NCBI GenBank assembly: GCA_013297655.1
Contig: JAAFHV010000005.1
Coordinates: 32,239-96,238, forward strand
Reading direction: 5' to 3'
Length of the DNA stretch: 64,000 bases
DNA from: Myxococcales bacterium
Lineage (GTDB): Bacteria; Myxococcota_A; Polyangia; Polyangiales; Polyangiaceae
Shown one piece after another: positions 1-8,149 of the stretch (its first letter is position 1; every line of letters begins with the position of its first letter). Position numbers and translations under genes: made by a program. The notes under the pieces were generated by a model. The model did no database searches and was not told the origin of the DNA. It saw only the letters and a list, made by a program, of their open reading frames with translations.

Positions 1-1
1 C

Positions 2-244
2 ATTTTGGCCAAGCTCGCGTCGCCAGTGGCGGGCGACGTCGACTTCGACGGCGAGGCGGACGGCAAAGACCTTTTGGCGTGCGCGCGCGCCGTCGGGACG
101 AAATTCACCACCACCGCGGCGGCGAACCCGGGGCTCTGGAACATCGAGTCTCGTTTCGCGGTCGAGTGCGACGTCGACGAGGACGGTGACGTGGACGAAA
201 GTGACTGGACGGCGATCACGACCGCCTTCGGAGGTAAGCCATGA
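2..244 (+). CDS. C-terminal end of a dockerin-like protein (5' truncated by window)
   Basis: The reading frame is already open at the window edge, so only the last 80 codons are visible. They hold two calcium-loop repeats of the type I dockerin kind: one around GDVDFDGEADGKD and one around CDVDEDGDVDESDW, each with Asp at loop positions 1, 3, 5 and 12. Dockerins bind cohesin domains; in non-cellulolytic bacteria similar tails sit on secreted proteins of unknown function. The stop overlaps the start of the next gene (ATGA), and that gene encodes a cohesin-like lipoprotein, which supports a matched pair. The catalytic or adhesive part lies upstream and cannot be judged. An isolated EF-hand tail is the alternative. 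Confidence 0.65.
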   Translation: MLAKLASPVAGDVDFDGEADGKDLLACARAVGTKFTTTAAANPGLWNIESRFAVECDVDEDGDVDESDWTAITTAFGGKP

Positions 245-774
245 GCGCTCGAATCATCGCGACGTCGACCCTCGCGCTATCTCTGTTGCTCGCCGTAGCG
301 GGTTGCAGCACGGACGAGCCAACGGGCCCCGGGCCCCTCAAGGCGACCGCGGACGGTCCGAAGACGGGCGCCTGGGTCGGGCTCGAGCCTCGCATCGAGA
401 ACGACAAGCTCGTGGTCGACGTGGTCGCGCACGACGTACCCGAGTTGTCCGGTGTCGCGGTGCGCCTCGAGCACCCGGAGTGGGCCAAATTCGAGGCACG
501 AGACGTTGGTGCAGGCTGGGACGGCGAGGCGCTCCACCTCGTGAAGGTCGTCGGCACGCGGGAGGTCTCCGTCGTCGACACGGCGAAGGGCGACAAGGCG
601 GGTCGACCGGGCGGCGCGAAGGTGCTCGTGTCGACGTTGCGGTTCAAGATCGAAGGCGCGCCGACCACGGGCGACCTCGGTGCGCTCCGGATCGTGCCGA
701 TACGCTCCGAGCTCCGCGACGGAACCGGCAAGGTGATCGCCGCCTCGTTCGCGGGCGCCCGGTTCAGCCGCTGA
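241..774 (+). CDS. Cohesin-like lipoprotein
   Basis: This 177-residue protein has a lipoprotein signal (hydrophobic stretch, then AGCST, Cys at about 22). The mature part, about residues 45-175, has the alternating pattern of a cohesin/carbohydrate-binding beta-sandwich: a 'LVVDVVAHDVPELSGVAVRL' strand pair, then 'EWAKFEARDVGAG'. The start ATG lies in the ATGA overlap with the dockerin-like gene, so the two are probably translated together. I infer that the lipoprotein displays a cohesin-like module on the outer membrane and captures the dockerin-tagged partner. The fold is assigned from pattern only; a generic immunoglobulin-like sandwich is possible. Confidence 0.6.
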   Translation: MSARIIATSTLALSLLLAVAGCSTDEPTGPGPLKATADGPKTGAWVGLEPRIENDKLVVDVVAHDVPELSGVAVRLEHPEWAKFEARDVGAGWDGEALHLVKVVGTREVSVVDTAKGDKAGRPGGAKVLVSTLRFKIEGAPTTGDLGALRIVPIRSELRDGTGKVIAASFAGARFSR

Positions 775-919
775 GTCTTCACGCACGCGATCGCTCGTGC
801 CGGTGCGTTCCGCGCCTCGGTCGCGCGCCCGCGCGCTCGTGCCGCGCGTGGTTGCGATCTCCGCGCGCTGCACTAGCGTGGCTCCTGATGAACAGGGAAC
901 TATGGCACGGGCGCACGAA

Positions 920-1657
920 ATGAAGACACTCGTCCTCGGGGCTACGTCCGCCATCGCTGCCGAAGTCTCGCGCCTCTTGGCGCGCCGCGGAGAGCGCCTC
1001 CACCTCGTCGGACGGAGCCGCGAGAAGCTCGAGAAGGTCGCCGCTGCCTGCAGCGGAAGTGCCGTGTCGACCGCGATCGCCGATTTTGGCGGAACGTTCG
1101 ACGCCGAGGCTCTCGTCGCGGAGGCCGTGCGCGAGCTCGGGGGATTGGACTCGGTGCTGGTCGCCCACGGTGAGCTCGGCGACCAACTGGAGAGCGAGCG
1201 CTCGTATGCCCACGCCGAGCAGATTTTTCGCGTGAACTTGCTTAGCGTGGTCGCGCTTCTCGTCCCGATCGCGAACCTGATGGAGAGGCAACGAAGCGGC
1301 ACGATCGGTGTCATTACTTCGGTCGCGGGGGAGCGTGGGCGCCCGCGGAATTACACCTATGGCGCTGCCAAAGGGGCACTCAACGTGTACCTGGAAGGTC
1401 TACGCTCGCGGCTTTACTCGTCCGGTGTCGCCGTGACTACGCTGAAGCTCGGGCCCGTCGATACTCCGATGACCGTAGGGCACGAAAAAAACGCGCTCTT
1501 CGGCAAGGTACCCGCCGTCGCGAGGGACATCGTGCAGGCCATGGACGCGAAGGTTCCGGCGGCCTACGTCCCGCGGATTTGGGGCCTCATCATGCCCGTC
1601 GTGAGGAACACGCCCGAGCCGCTCTTCCAGCGATTGCCCTTCTTGTCGGGGCGCTGA
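920..1657 (+). CDS. SDR-family reductase, DprE2-like
   Basis: A 245-residue short-chain dehydrogenase/reductase. It has an N-terminal nucleotide-binding stretch GATSAIAAE (a variant of TGxxxGxG with one glycine replaced by alanine), catalytic Ser134, and the YxxxK pair Tyr147/Lys151. The C-terminal segment 'YVPRIWGLIMPVVRNTPEPLFQ' resembles the C-terminal end of mycobacterial DprE2, which reduces decaprenylphosphoryl-2-keto-ribose to the arabinose form. I chose the ATG at 920 because the SDR fold begins there; an in-frame ATG at 902 would add six residues. The gene faces a second DprE2-like gene and a DprE1-like gene, so a role in polyprenyl-phosphate sugar epimerisation is likely but inferred. 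Confidence 0.7.
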   Translation: MKTLVLGATSAIAAEVSRLLARRGERLHLVGRSREKLEKVAAACSGSAVSTAIADFGGTFDAEALVAEAVRELGGLDSVLVAHGELGDQLESERSYAHAEQIFRVNLLSVVALLVPIANLMERQRSGTIGVITSVAGERGRPRNYTYGAAKGALNVYLEGLRSRLYSSGVAVTTLKLGPVDTPMTVGHEKNALFGKVPAVARDIVQAMDAKVPAAYVPRIWGLIMPVVRNTPEPLFQRLPFLSGR

Positions 1658-1714
1658 GGGGCGCCTATCCGCGCGACTCGTGATGGGGAGTCGCGCGGGG
1701 CGCGAATGGCGCGC

Positions 1715-2455
1715 TCAGAAGCCGATTTTGCGCATGATGAAGCGCGGCAGGAAGCGGATCACGAGCATGACGAGCGCCCACATGCCGGGCGTATAAATAA
1801 GCGCCTTCTTCCGATCCATCGCCGAGATCACGTCGCGCGCGACCTGGTCTGGCTCACCGGCGAAGGGCGGGGGTTTCAGGCCTGCTGTCATTCCCGTCTT
1901 CACGAACCCGGGCTTCACGCAGAGCACGTTGAGGCCCTTTTCGTGAAACTTGTGATCGAGCGCTTCGAGGTAAATGGAGAGCCCCGCCTTGCTCGATCCG
2001 TAGATGATTTGCGGCTTGCGCCCGCGGTCGCCGGCGACCGAAGAGAACACGGTGAGGTGCCCGCCTCCGCGCTCGAGGAGCCGCTTTCGCGCGTGCTCGC
2101 AGAACACCACGGTGTTCGCGTAGTTCACCGTCACGAGGCGCTGCGCGAGCACGATGTCGGCCTCGAGCGCGTCTTGGGTCGCAAAAAGCGCCGCCGTCAC
2201 GATCACAGCGTCGAAATCACCGAGCGCGGCGTCCGCGACGTCGAGCGCCTTCGCGAACGTGTCCGGCTTCTCCAGATCGCAGACGGCGTATCCCGAGTCG
2301 GTGCCCTTCGGGTGCCGCGATTTCAGGTCGGCCGCGCTCTTCGCGAGGTCGTCGTCGCCGATGCCCATCAAGAACACGGAGTCACCGCGGGCGGCGAGCT
2401 GCTGGGCGATGGCGCGCCCCATACCGGTCGTGCCACCGAGAACCACTGCTTTCAT
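1715..2455 (-). CDS. SDR-family reductase, DprE2-like
   Basis: A 246-residue SDR with an intact GGTTGMGRAI cofactor loop, catalytic Ser139 and Tyr152/Lys156. Its end, 'YTPGMWALVMLVIRFLPRFI', matches the hydrophobic C-terminal helix of DprE2, which associates with the membrane. The start at 2455 puts the cofactor loop six residues from the N-terminus; the frame stays open for 11 more codons upstream with no family support. It lies 112 bases downstream of the DprE1-like oxidase on the same strand. The expected reaction is NAD(P)H-dependent reduction of the 2-keto intermediate made by the DprE1 partner. Why there are two DprE2-like genes is unknown. Confidence 0.78.
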   Translation of the reverse strand: MKAVVLGGTTGMGRAIAQQLAARGDSVFLMGIGDDDLAKSAADLKSRHPKGTDSGYAVCDLEKPDTFAKALDVADAALGDFDAVIVTAALFATQDALEADIVLAQRLVTVNYANTVVFCEHARKRLLERGGGHLTVFSSVAGDRGRKPQIIYGSSKAGLSIYLEALDHKFHEKGLNVLCVKPGFVKTGMTAGLKPPPFAGEPDQVARDVISAMDRKKALIYTPGMWALVMLVIRFLPRFIMRKIGF

Positions 2456-2567
2456 GTCTCTGTCCCTTCGTTCCGTCGCCACGCGCACACGAGTCGCTCG
2501 AGGCTCACGAGCACACCGCCGCCGCCCCTTCGAGCGTCGGCGCGAGGTGTGTCGTTCGCCCGACCGC

Positions 2568-3902
2568 TCATGCGCGATCTCCGAAGAGACGCACCGACTG
2601 CGCGCTCCTCAATTTTCGCTTCGGATCCCACTTCTCGCGGAGAGCGAGGAACCTCGGCAGCCGGGGCTCCATCGCGGCGAAGTGCTCACTCCGCGTAAAG
2701 CGGTCCTTCGTGAGGTAGATGCGGCCGCCCGTCGCGATCACGAACTCGTTCAAACGATCGACGATGTTCTGGAGATCGGGCGATACGGCCATGTCGATCG
2801 CGATCGACGTGCCTTCGAGCGGGAACGAGAGCACCCCGCTCCCTTCGGGGCCGCAGTCTTTGATGACGCACAAGGGAGACGCACCGCCGAGCTTGGTGAG
2901 GAGGAACATGAATTCGCGGACCGCCGGCGCGCCCGCCGCGCGCGGGATGACACACTGGTACTGCGTGAACCCACGCGAGCCGTAGGCGCGGTTCCACTCC
3001 AAGATCGCGTCGAGAGGGTAAAAGAAGGGCTCCGGGCCCACGATCGTCTCGAGATGGCGCGGAAGGTGGCGCCAGTAGTAAAGCGAGTTGAACAAGGTCG
3101 CGGTGACCGGGTTGAGGGCCCAGTTCGGCAGATCGATAGGAAACGTGATCTGCGGTCCGTCCTTGGGGGGAGCGCTCGCGGCCTCCTCGGGTGTCGCCCA
3201 CCGGCCCGCCATCAAGATCCCTCGCCCCATCGAGCTACCCGTCGCGAGGCAGTCGATCCAACCCATGGTCATCGGCCAGCGGGGGGCAGCTTCGTTCAGC
3301 CCGGTGAGGAAGGTGTCGATATCCGGCATTCGCGCGCTATCGAGCCATATCCAGGGACTGGCAATTTTGTGGAGCGTGACCTCTACCTCGAGGATATGCC
3401 CGAGGAGCCCCATCCCGCCGACGCTTCCCCAGAAGAGATCGGGGTTCTCCGTCTTCGTGCACTCGACGACCGAGTCGTCGGCGAGGCGGATCTTCAGCGC
3501 CGATACGTGCTCGCCGAAACACCCCTCGACGTGGTGGTTCTTGCCGTGCACGTCGGAGGCGACCATCCCACCGAGCGTGACGTACTTCGTGCCCGGCGTG
3601 ACGGGGGAGAAGTACCCCCGTGGCATGAACAAGCGGTTGATCTCGACGAGCGAGAGCCCCGCCTCCGCGCGCAGACGCCCGCTCGTCGCGTCGAACGAGA
3701 GGATGCGGTTCGCGAGGCGAGTGCCGACGATCTTGTCGCTCTTACGGGCGGGGAGGGACGAGTCGCCATAAGAGCGACCGAGACCACGCGAGAGCACCGC
3801 GCCGTGAGTCGCCTTTTCGAGGTTCTCGGAGACGAGCTCGGTACCCTCGACGGGAATGCGGCCCCAGCCGGTCAACATCGGTACGGTGGCTTGTTTCGAC
3901 AT
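2568..3902 (-). CDS. FAD-linked oxidase, DprE1-like (decaprenylphosphoryl-ribose oxidase family)
   Basis: This 444-residue protein has the vanillyl-alcohol-oxidase fold of DprE1. GRSYGD (42-47) and the run 'GGMVASDVHGKNHH' with His119 match the FAD-binding segments of the mycobacterial enzyme, and 'GGRIYLTKD' carries the catalytic lysine at 399. DprE1 oxidises the 2-hydroxyl of decaprenylphosphoryl-ribose, the first half of the epimerisation to arabinose. The position equivalent to the benzothiazinone-reactive Cys387 is Ala368; the 31-residue spacing to the catalytic lysine is the same in both proteins. The gene starts 31 bases after the deoxyhypusine-synthase-like gene, suggesting one transcript. 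The true lipid carrier in this organism is unknown. Confidence 0.82.
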   Translation of the reverse strand: MSKQATVPMLTGWGRIPVEGTELVSENLEKATHGAVLSRGLGRSYGDSSLPARKSDKIVGTRLANRILSFDATSGRLRAEAGLSLVEINRLFMPRGYFSPVTPGTKYVTLGGMVASDVHGKNHHVEGCFGEHVSALKIRLADDSVVECTKTENPDLFWGSVGGMGLLGHILEVEVTLHKIASPWIWLDSARMPDIDTFLTGLNEAAPRWPMTMGWIDCLATGSSMGRGILMAGRWATPEEAASAPPKDGPQITFPIDLPNWALNPVTATLFNSLYYWRHLPRHLETIVGPEPFFYPLDAILEWNRAYGSRGFTQYQCVIPRAAGAPAVREFMFLLTKLGGASPLCVIKDCGPEGSGVLSFPLEGTSIAIDMAVSPDLQNIVDRLNEFVIATGGRIYLTKDRFTRSEHFAAMEPRLPRFLALREKWDPKRKLRSAQSVRLFGDRA

Positions 3903-3933
3903 GGTCTCGTGGCGCCGGCCGCGCGCCGCCTCC

Positions 3934-4965
3934 CTAAGAAGTGGCCTTCGCGAGCCCGGCGCGGGCGATCAGGGCGTCGGCCTCGGCAGGGTGCTTTTTT
4001 GCCTCGAGGAGCGACTGGAGCACGAGCGGAGCGACGATGGTCGCGTCGGACTCGATGACGAACATCGGGGTGTCCTCGGTGAGCTTGTCCCAGGTGATCT
4101 TCTCGTTCGGGGTCGCGCCGGAGTACGAGCCGTACGAGGTGGTCGAGTCCGAGATTTGGCAGAAGTAGGCCCAGGGCTTCGCCTCTTCTTGCATGTCGTA
4201 CTTGAGCGACGGGACGACGCAGATGGGGAAGTCGCCCGCGATGCCGCCGCCGATCTGGAAGAAGCCGACCCCTCTTCCGGAGGAGAGCTCTTTGTATTGG
4301 TCGTAAAGGGCGCCCATGTACTCGATACCGGACTTCGCGATCGAGGCCGAGACCTCGCCCGTCTTCGCGTACGAAGCGAAGATGTTTCCGAAGGTGGAGT
4401 CTTCGTAGCCGGGCACGACGATCGGCAGGTTCTTCTGCGCCGCGGCGAGGAGCCAGCAGTCGTCGGCGTTGCCCTTGTGGAGCTCCGTCCCGATCGTGGT
4501 GACGAGCTCGTAGAAGTACTCGTGCCAATACCGACGGGTGTTGGTCTCCGACGCGCGCTTCCACATGGGGACGACTACCTGCTCTACCGCGCGGAAGGCC
4601 TCGTCTTCCGGGATGCTCGTGTCGGTCACGCGCCGCATCCGATCTTCGAGGATCTTCGTGTCGTCCGCTTTGGTGAAGTAGCGGTAGTCGGGGAAGTCTT
4701 TGTAGTGGTCGTGAGCGACGAGGCGAAAGAGAGACTCCTCGAGGTTCGCGCCGGTGACCGAGAGGCCGTGGATGAGGCCCTCGCGAATCGCGGGCGCGAG
4801 CGAGATGCCGAGCTGCGCGGACGACATGGCCCCCGCCACCGCCCAGAACATCTTCCCGCCCGCTTGGATGTGCCGGTGGTACGCGACGATGGCGTCACGC
4901 GTGGCCCTTGCGTTGAAGTTCTTGAAGTTCGTCAGCACGAATTCGAGGGTGGGGAGGCTGGCCAT
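3934..4965 (-). CDS. Deoxyhypusine synthase family protein (probable polyamine enzyme)
   Basis: A 343-residue member of the deoxyhypusine synthase family. Eukaryotic and archaeal members transfer the aminobutyl group of spermidine to eIF5A. Bacteria lack that substrate, and bacterial homologues are thought to make homospermidine or spermidine from polyamines. The NAD-site features 'FFQIGGGIAGDFP' and 'SYGSYSGATPNE' are visible, and the catalytic lysine is kept in 'ITWDKL' (Lys294, equivalent to the human WGK lysine). Length is close to the family norm. It is the first gene of a probable operon with the DprE1- and DprE2-like genes. The link between a polyamine enzyme and a lipid-sugar pathway is not explained by the sequence. 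Confidence 0.8.
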   Translation of the reverse strand: MASLPTLEFVLTNFKNFNARATRDAIVAYHRHIQAGGKMFWAVAGAMSSAQLGISLAPAIREGLIHGLSVTGANLEESLFRLVAHDHYKDFPDYRYFTKADDTKILEDRMRRVTDTSIPEDEAFRAVEQVVVPMWKRASETNTRRYWHEYFYELVTTIGTELHKGNADDCWLLAAAQKNLPIVVPGYEDSTFGNIFASYAKTGEVSASIAKSGIEYMGALYDQYKELSSGRGVGFFQIGGGIAGDFPICVVPSLKYDMQEEAKPWAYFCQISDSTTSYGSYSGATPNEKITWDKLTEDTPMFVIESDATIVAPLVLQSLLEAKKHPAEADALIARAGLAKATS

Positions 4966-5214
4966 GGTCGCCCCTCCATACCACGGTCACGCGACCCGGG
5001 ACGAACCGGCTCACCATTCGTTCTACCCGAGAAATTCCCTACCGTCGGCGAACGTATCTACCCACGCGTTCAGTTGTCCGAGGGACGAGGTCGGTTGACC
5101 TCCCGGTCGTCTGCTAGACTGGAAACGCATGCGCGGTGCCCTTCCTTCCGGGCTCTTCCCCTCGTACGAGGCGAAGGCCCATCGTCCCCCGCCGCTGGAG
5201 ATAGAGCCTCCGTC

Positions 5215-6195
5215 ATGAACCTTCGCACGTCATTCTTGGTCGCCTTCGCCGTCAGTTCCGGGCTCGTCGTTTCGTCGGCCTGCGGTTCGTCCGAGGTCGC
5301 GGGTGCGCCCGATGCAGCCACCGGCCCCGACTCGGGCGCCGATAGCTTCGTCCCCGGCGCCGACAGCGCGACGGACCCGGACGGGGAGCCCGCTCGTGAC
5401 GCCGCGACTCGCGCCGACACGAGCGTCGAAGAAGACGCGACGCCTCCGCCGCCGCCCGATCCGCTCGTCGGTCACACGCTTCAAGTGGGCGCTCGCACCC
5501 GATCGTACGGCGTTCGTGTCCCGAAGACGTACGACCCGCTCGTGGCCTATCCGGTCGTCATGGTGTTCCACGGGGACGGCGGCACCCAAGACAACATGTA
5601 CGGGTATTTCAAGTACCAAGTCGGCAGCGCCGACGAAGCGATCCTCGTTTATCCGAGCGGAGAGGGCCAAACGTGGGATCTTTACACTCCGGCCGCCACC
5701 AACAAGGACATCGCGTTCCTCGAGGCGCTCTTGCCGGACGTAGCGGCGCGTTATTCGATCGATTCGGCGCGCGTGTTCGGCTTCGGGTGGTCGAACGGCG
5801 CCTACTTCGTGAACCAAGTGGCCTGTCGCAGGAGCGGCTATTTCCTCGGGGTCGCCTCCCACGCTGGCGGCGCTCCGTACGAGCCCAACGATCTGAATCG
5901 CAAGTGGCCGAACGGCTTTCAGCAGTGCCCGGGGCAGACGGCGGTATCGTTCATCGGATTCCACGGCCTCGACGACGGCGTCGTGGGGTATCCCGGCGGC
6001 GAGTTCAGCGCGACCTACTGGGCATATGTCAACGGCTGTGGCGGCACACGACAGGGCACCACCCCGGCCCCGTGCGAGAGCCACCCGAATTGCACGTCGG
6101 GCAAGCCCGTCACGTGGTGCCCTATCCCCGCGATCGGGCACGGCATCTGGGCCGACGCGGCGAAGACGAGCTGGGACTTCTTCAAGGGGCTGTGA
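5215..6195 (+). CDS. Secreted esterase, LpqC / PHB-depolymerase-like family
   Basis: A 326-residue alpha/beta hydrolase with a lipoprotein-type N-terminus (Cys at 23) and an Asp/Ala/Pro-rich linker to about residue 85. The hydrolase domain has 'VVMVFHGDGG' (oxyanion region), nucleophile Ser193 in GWSNG, a likely acid in GLDDG (253/254) and His309 in 'AIGHGIW'. This layout is that of the LpqC/feruloyl-esterase/polyhydroxybutyrate-depolymerase family, which cleaves ester bonds of extracellular polymers or aryl esters. The start at 5215 is the ATG that gives the signal peptide, although the frame is open far upstream. A dispersed palindromic repeat lies just after the stop. The substrate cannot be told from sequence. 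Confidence 0.75.
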   Translation: MNLRTSFLVAFAVSSGLVVSSACGSSEVAGAPDAATGPDSGADSFVPGADSATDPDGEPARDAATRADTSVEEDATPPPPPDPLVGHTLQVGARTRSYGVRVPKTYDPLVAYPVVMVFHGDGGTQDNMYGYFKYQVGSADEAILVYPSGEGQTWDLYTPAATNKDIAFLEALLPDVAARYSIDSARVFGFGWSNGAYFVNQVACRRSGYFLGVASHAGGAPYEPNDLNRKWPNGFQQCPGQTAVSFIGFHGLDDGVVGYPGGEFSATYWAYVNGCGGTRQGTTPAPCESHPNCTSGKPVTWCPIPAIGHGIWADAAKTSWDFFKGL

Positions 6196-6208
6196 GTCGC
6201 GAGCGCGC

Positions 6209-6229
6209 GAGGCTCGCGCCTCCAGAGCG
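6209..6229. repeat. Dispersed palindromic repeat, single copy
   Basis: A 21-base element, GAGGC(T)CGCGCCTC followed by CAGAGCG, 14 bases after the esterase stop. It differs at two positions from the unit of the tandem array at 18415-18528, and a third relative is at 11770. Its GAGGC/GCCTC arms can form a short hairpin. Confidence 0.55.
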
Positions 6230-6238
6230 ACGCGACGC

Positions 6239-7189
6239 TCACGGGCCCGCGTCGCTCGGTGTCGCCTTCGCCTTCACGGCGCGTGGGAAAAAAAGCGCGT
6301 ACGAGCTCGGTCCAACGGTAACCAAGACAGCCGACGTGCCGATGCGCTCGGGATGCACCTTCCCGTACCAAGGCAGGCTCTGCCACGCCGCCGTGTCGCG
6401 TACCGCCTCCGGCACCACGAGATCGACTTCCATGTACTTTGCGCCGATCTTGGCGGAGATGTCGGCGCCGAAGCTCCAGCCTTCGTGGCCTTTCTTCGGT
6501 GATACGTCGTTGTGGAGGGCGCCGCCGTAAGCGAGCAGCATCGCGTCTTTGCCTTCGGTTTTGTCGAGGAAGGCGCGAATGTCGTTCGCGGTGAGGCGCG
6601 CGATCATGGAGAGCATCGCGTCCACGTCCCCGGCGCCAGCGTCGAGAATTTTGGCGTACTCGTCGCACGGGGGCACGAGCACGTGCGGCCGAATCCCGAG
6701 GCCCTTCGATACGTTTCCCAAGGTGACGAACTCGTTCTGGTTCGTCTCTGCTTGCGGCGCGGATACCGCCTTTTGCTGCTGCGCGACCTTCGCTTCGGTC
6801 TTCTTTCCGCAGCTCCCGTTCGCGACCCAGAGCTCGATCAAAAGATCGGTCGCTTTGCCTTTGAAGATCGGGAGCAGCCCATCCATGAACCGCTTGGTGG
6901 TCGAGGGGCCTGCCGGCCCGTCTTTTTGGGCGTGGGCCTCGCCGAACGCGACCACCTTCGGCCCCTTCGCGACCAGCTTCGCGATGGCCTCTTCTGCAGT
7001 CGCGAACGACTCGCACGGGATCCCTTCGCACGGCTCGTTCGTGTTGGCGCTCGCGCTCGGAGCGACGGCTGCCGCCGACCCCGATGGCGCGCTCGACGAC
7101 ACGGGCTCAGGGATCGGCGCGGGAGGCGTCTTGCAGGCCACGACGCACGTACCAAGGACGAAGAGCGAGGCCACCCTGCGAGAGAACAT
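6239..7189 (-). CDS. ChaN/TIKI-like lipoprotein
   Basis: A 316-residue lipoprotein (signal ending CVVACK, Cys at about 18) followed by a Pro/Ser/Ala-rich linker. The domain begins near 'KVVAFGEAHAQKDGPAG', the Glu-Ala-His motif of the ChaN-like/erythromycin-esterase-like superfamily. It ends with 'VLLAYGGALHND'-type and 'TVGPSSYALFF' strands. ChaN-like proteins are often haem-related or of unknown function in Gram-negative envelopes. I chose the ATG at 7189 because it starts the signal peptide; the frame runs 64 codons further upstream without support. It is codirectional with the next two lipoprotein genes but separated from them by 76 and 41 bases. Specific activity is unknown. Confidence 0.6.
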   Translation of the reverse strand: MFSRRVASLFVLGTCVVACKTPPAPIPEPVSSSAPSGSAAAVAPSASANTNEPCEGIPCESFATAEEAIAKLVAKGPKVVAFGEAHAQKDGPAGPSTTKRFMDGLLPIFKGKATDLLIELWVANGSCGKKTEAKVAQQQKAVSAPQAETNQNEFVTLGNVSKGLGIRPHVLVPPCDEYAKILDAGAGDVDAMLSMIARLTANDIRAFLDKTEGKDAMLLAYGGALHNDVSPKKGHEGWSFGADISAKIGAKYMEVDLVVPEAVRDTAAWQSLPWYGKVHPERIGTSAVLVTVGPSSYALFFPRAVKAKATPSDAGP

Positions 7190-7265
7190 GGCCGCATCGT
7201 AGGGGATTTTTCGACGCGCGGCCCAACACCTCGGACGCGGCCGCGATGCGCGCGGAGGCCGAAGC

Positions 7266-8108
7266 TCAGCCGTCATGCGTCGCCTTGATGACGTCACTGC
7301 CGCGGGTGAAGTCGAGCGTCTTCCAGCCGCGCCAGGAGAGCGGGCCGGTGGGGTGGTCGAATACCAACGGCTCGCCGCCATGGGAGACCCTGATCACACA
7401 TGGCAGCTCGGATCGAAACAGCTTGAGCTCGTACCCTATGTTGACCGCTGCGCCGCGATCGATCACGAACCAGTGGTACTTATGTTCGTCTGCGTGCTTG
7501 TTCACCGCGAGGAGAACCTCGAACGTTCGCGGTGCCTCCCGCTCCACGTCGGCGCCGGTGGCTTTCGTGACCGAGGTAGTCGTGCCGACCGTCACAGCGG
7601 GCTTGTTCGAGAACAGGCGAGAAGCGCCGAGCGTCAAGAGTGACCACGTCGCTTGATTCGTATCGACCGAGACGGACGGGCTCGTCGTGACTTTGTCGGC
7701 GGGTAGAGTCTCGCCAACGGCCGCCGCGATTAGCTCCGGCCGCGCAGCGACGAGCGGCGAACCATCCGCGCCCGTCACCGTCGGCGAAATCGTGGTCGCG
7801 AGGTCCGTCTGGTGCAGCTCCAAGGCCACACCGAAGAAGCGCTTCTTGGCCAAGATCGCGTCGAACGCCGGGGTCGGCTTCTCGATGTTCGCGCGCGTCA
7901 CTTCGACCACGTGGTACCGGACGTCTACCGCGCCGACGAGCGCCTCCCCCGCCGCCGCGAGCTCCTTCTCGTTCGACGGCGCGCACACGAGCTCTTGATA
8001 GCGCTTTTCCCGCGCCAACGTGGCTACGCTCGGGCCGCACGCCGTCGACATGACGAACGCGAACGAAGCGACGAAACACGACGACAAGAGACGAACGCGC
8101 ATAGGCAT
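7266..8108 (-). CDS. Lipoprotein of unknown function
   Basis: A 280-residue protein with a clear lipoprotein signal: MPMRVRLL start, hydrophobic core, then STACG with Cys at about 24. I do not recognise a family. The mature part is mixed alpha/beta with a central Thr/Val-rich section around 'ADKVTTSPSVSVDTNQATWS' and a C-terminal half rich in beta-strand pattern ('YHWFVIDRGAAVNIGYELKL'). Two in-frame ATGs two codons apart (8108, 8102) could both serve; no strong ribosome site decides. It sits between the ChaN-like gene and the trypsin-like pseudoenzyme on the same strand and is probably exported with them. Confidence 0.6.
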   Translation of the reverse strand: MPMRVRLLSSCFVASFAFVMSTACGPSVATLAREKRYQELVCAPSNEKELAAAGEALVGAVDVRYHVVEVTRANIEKPTPAFDAILAKKRFFGVALELHQTDLATTISPTVTGADGSPLVAARPELIAAAVGETLPADKVTTSPSVSVDTNQATWSLLTLGASRLFSNKPAVTVGTTTSVTKATGADVEREAPRTFEVLLAVNKHADEHKYHWFVIDRGAAVNIGYELKLFRSELPCVIRVSHGGEPLVFDHPTGPLSWRGWKTLDFTRGSDVIKATHDG

Positions 8109-8149
8109 CAGCTTACGCGGTCGGCGCGATCCTTCTGTCCAATCGCCGT

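Noticed and set aside
2154..4058. A 634-codon plus-strand frame across the dprE-like genes
   Set aside because: It crosses three minus-strand genes with strong family motifs and has no features of its own.
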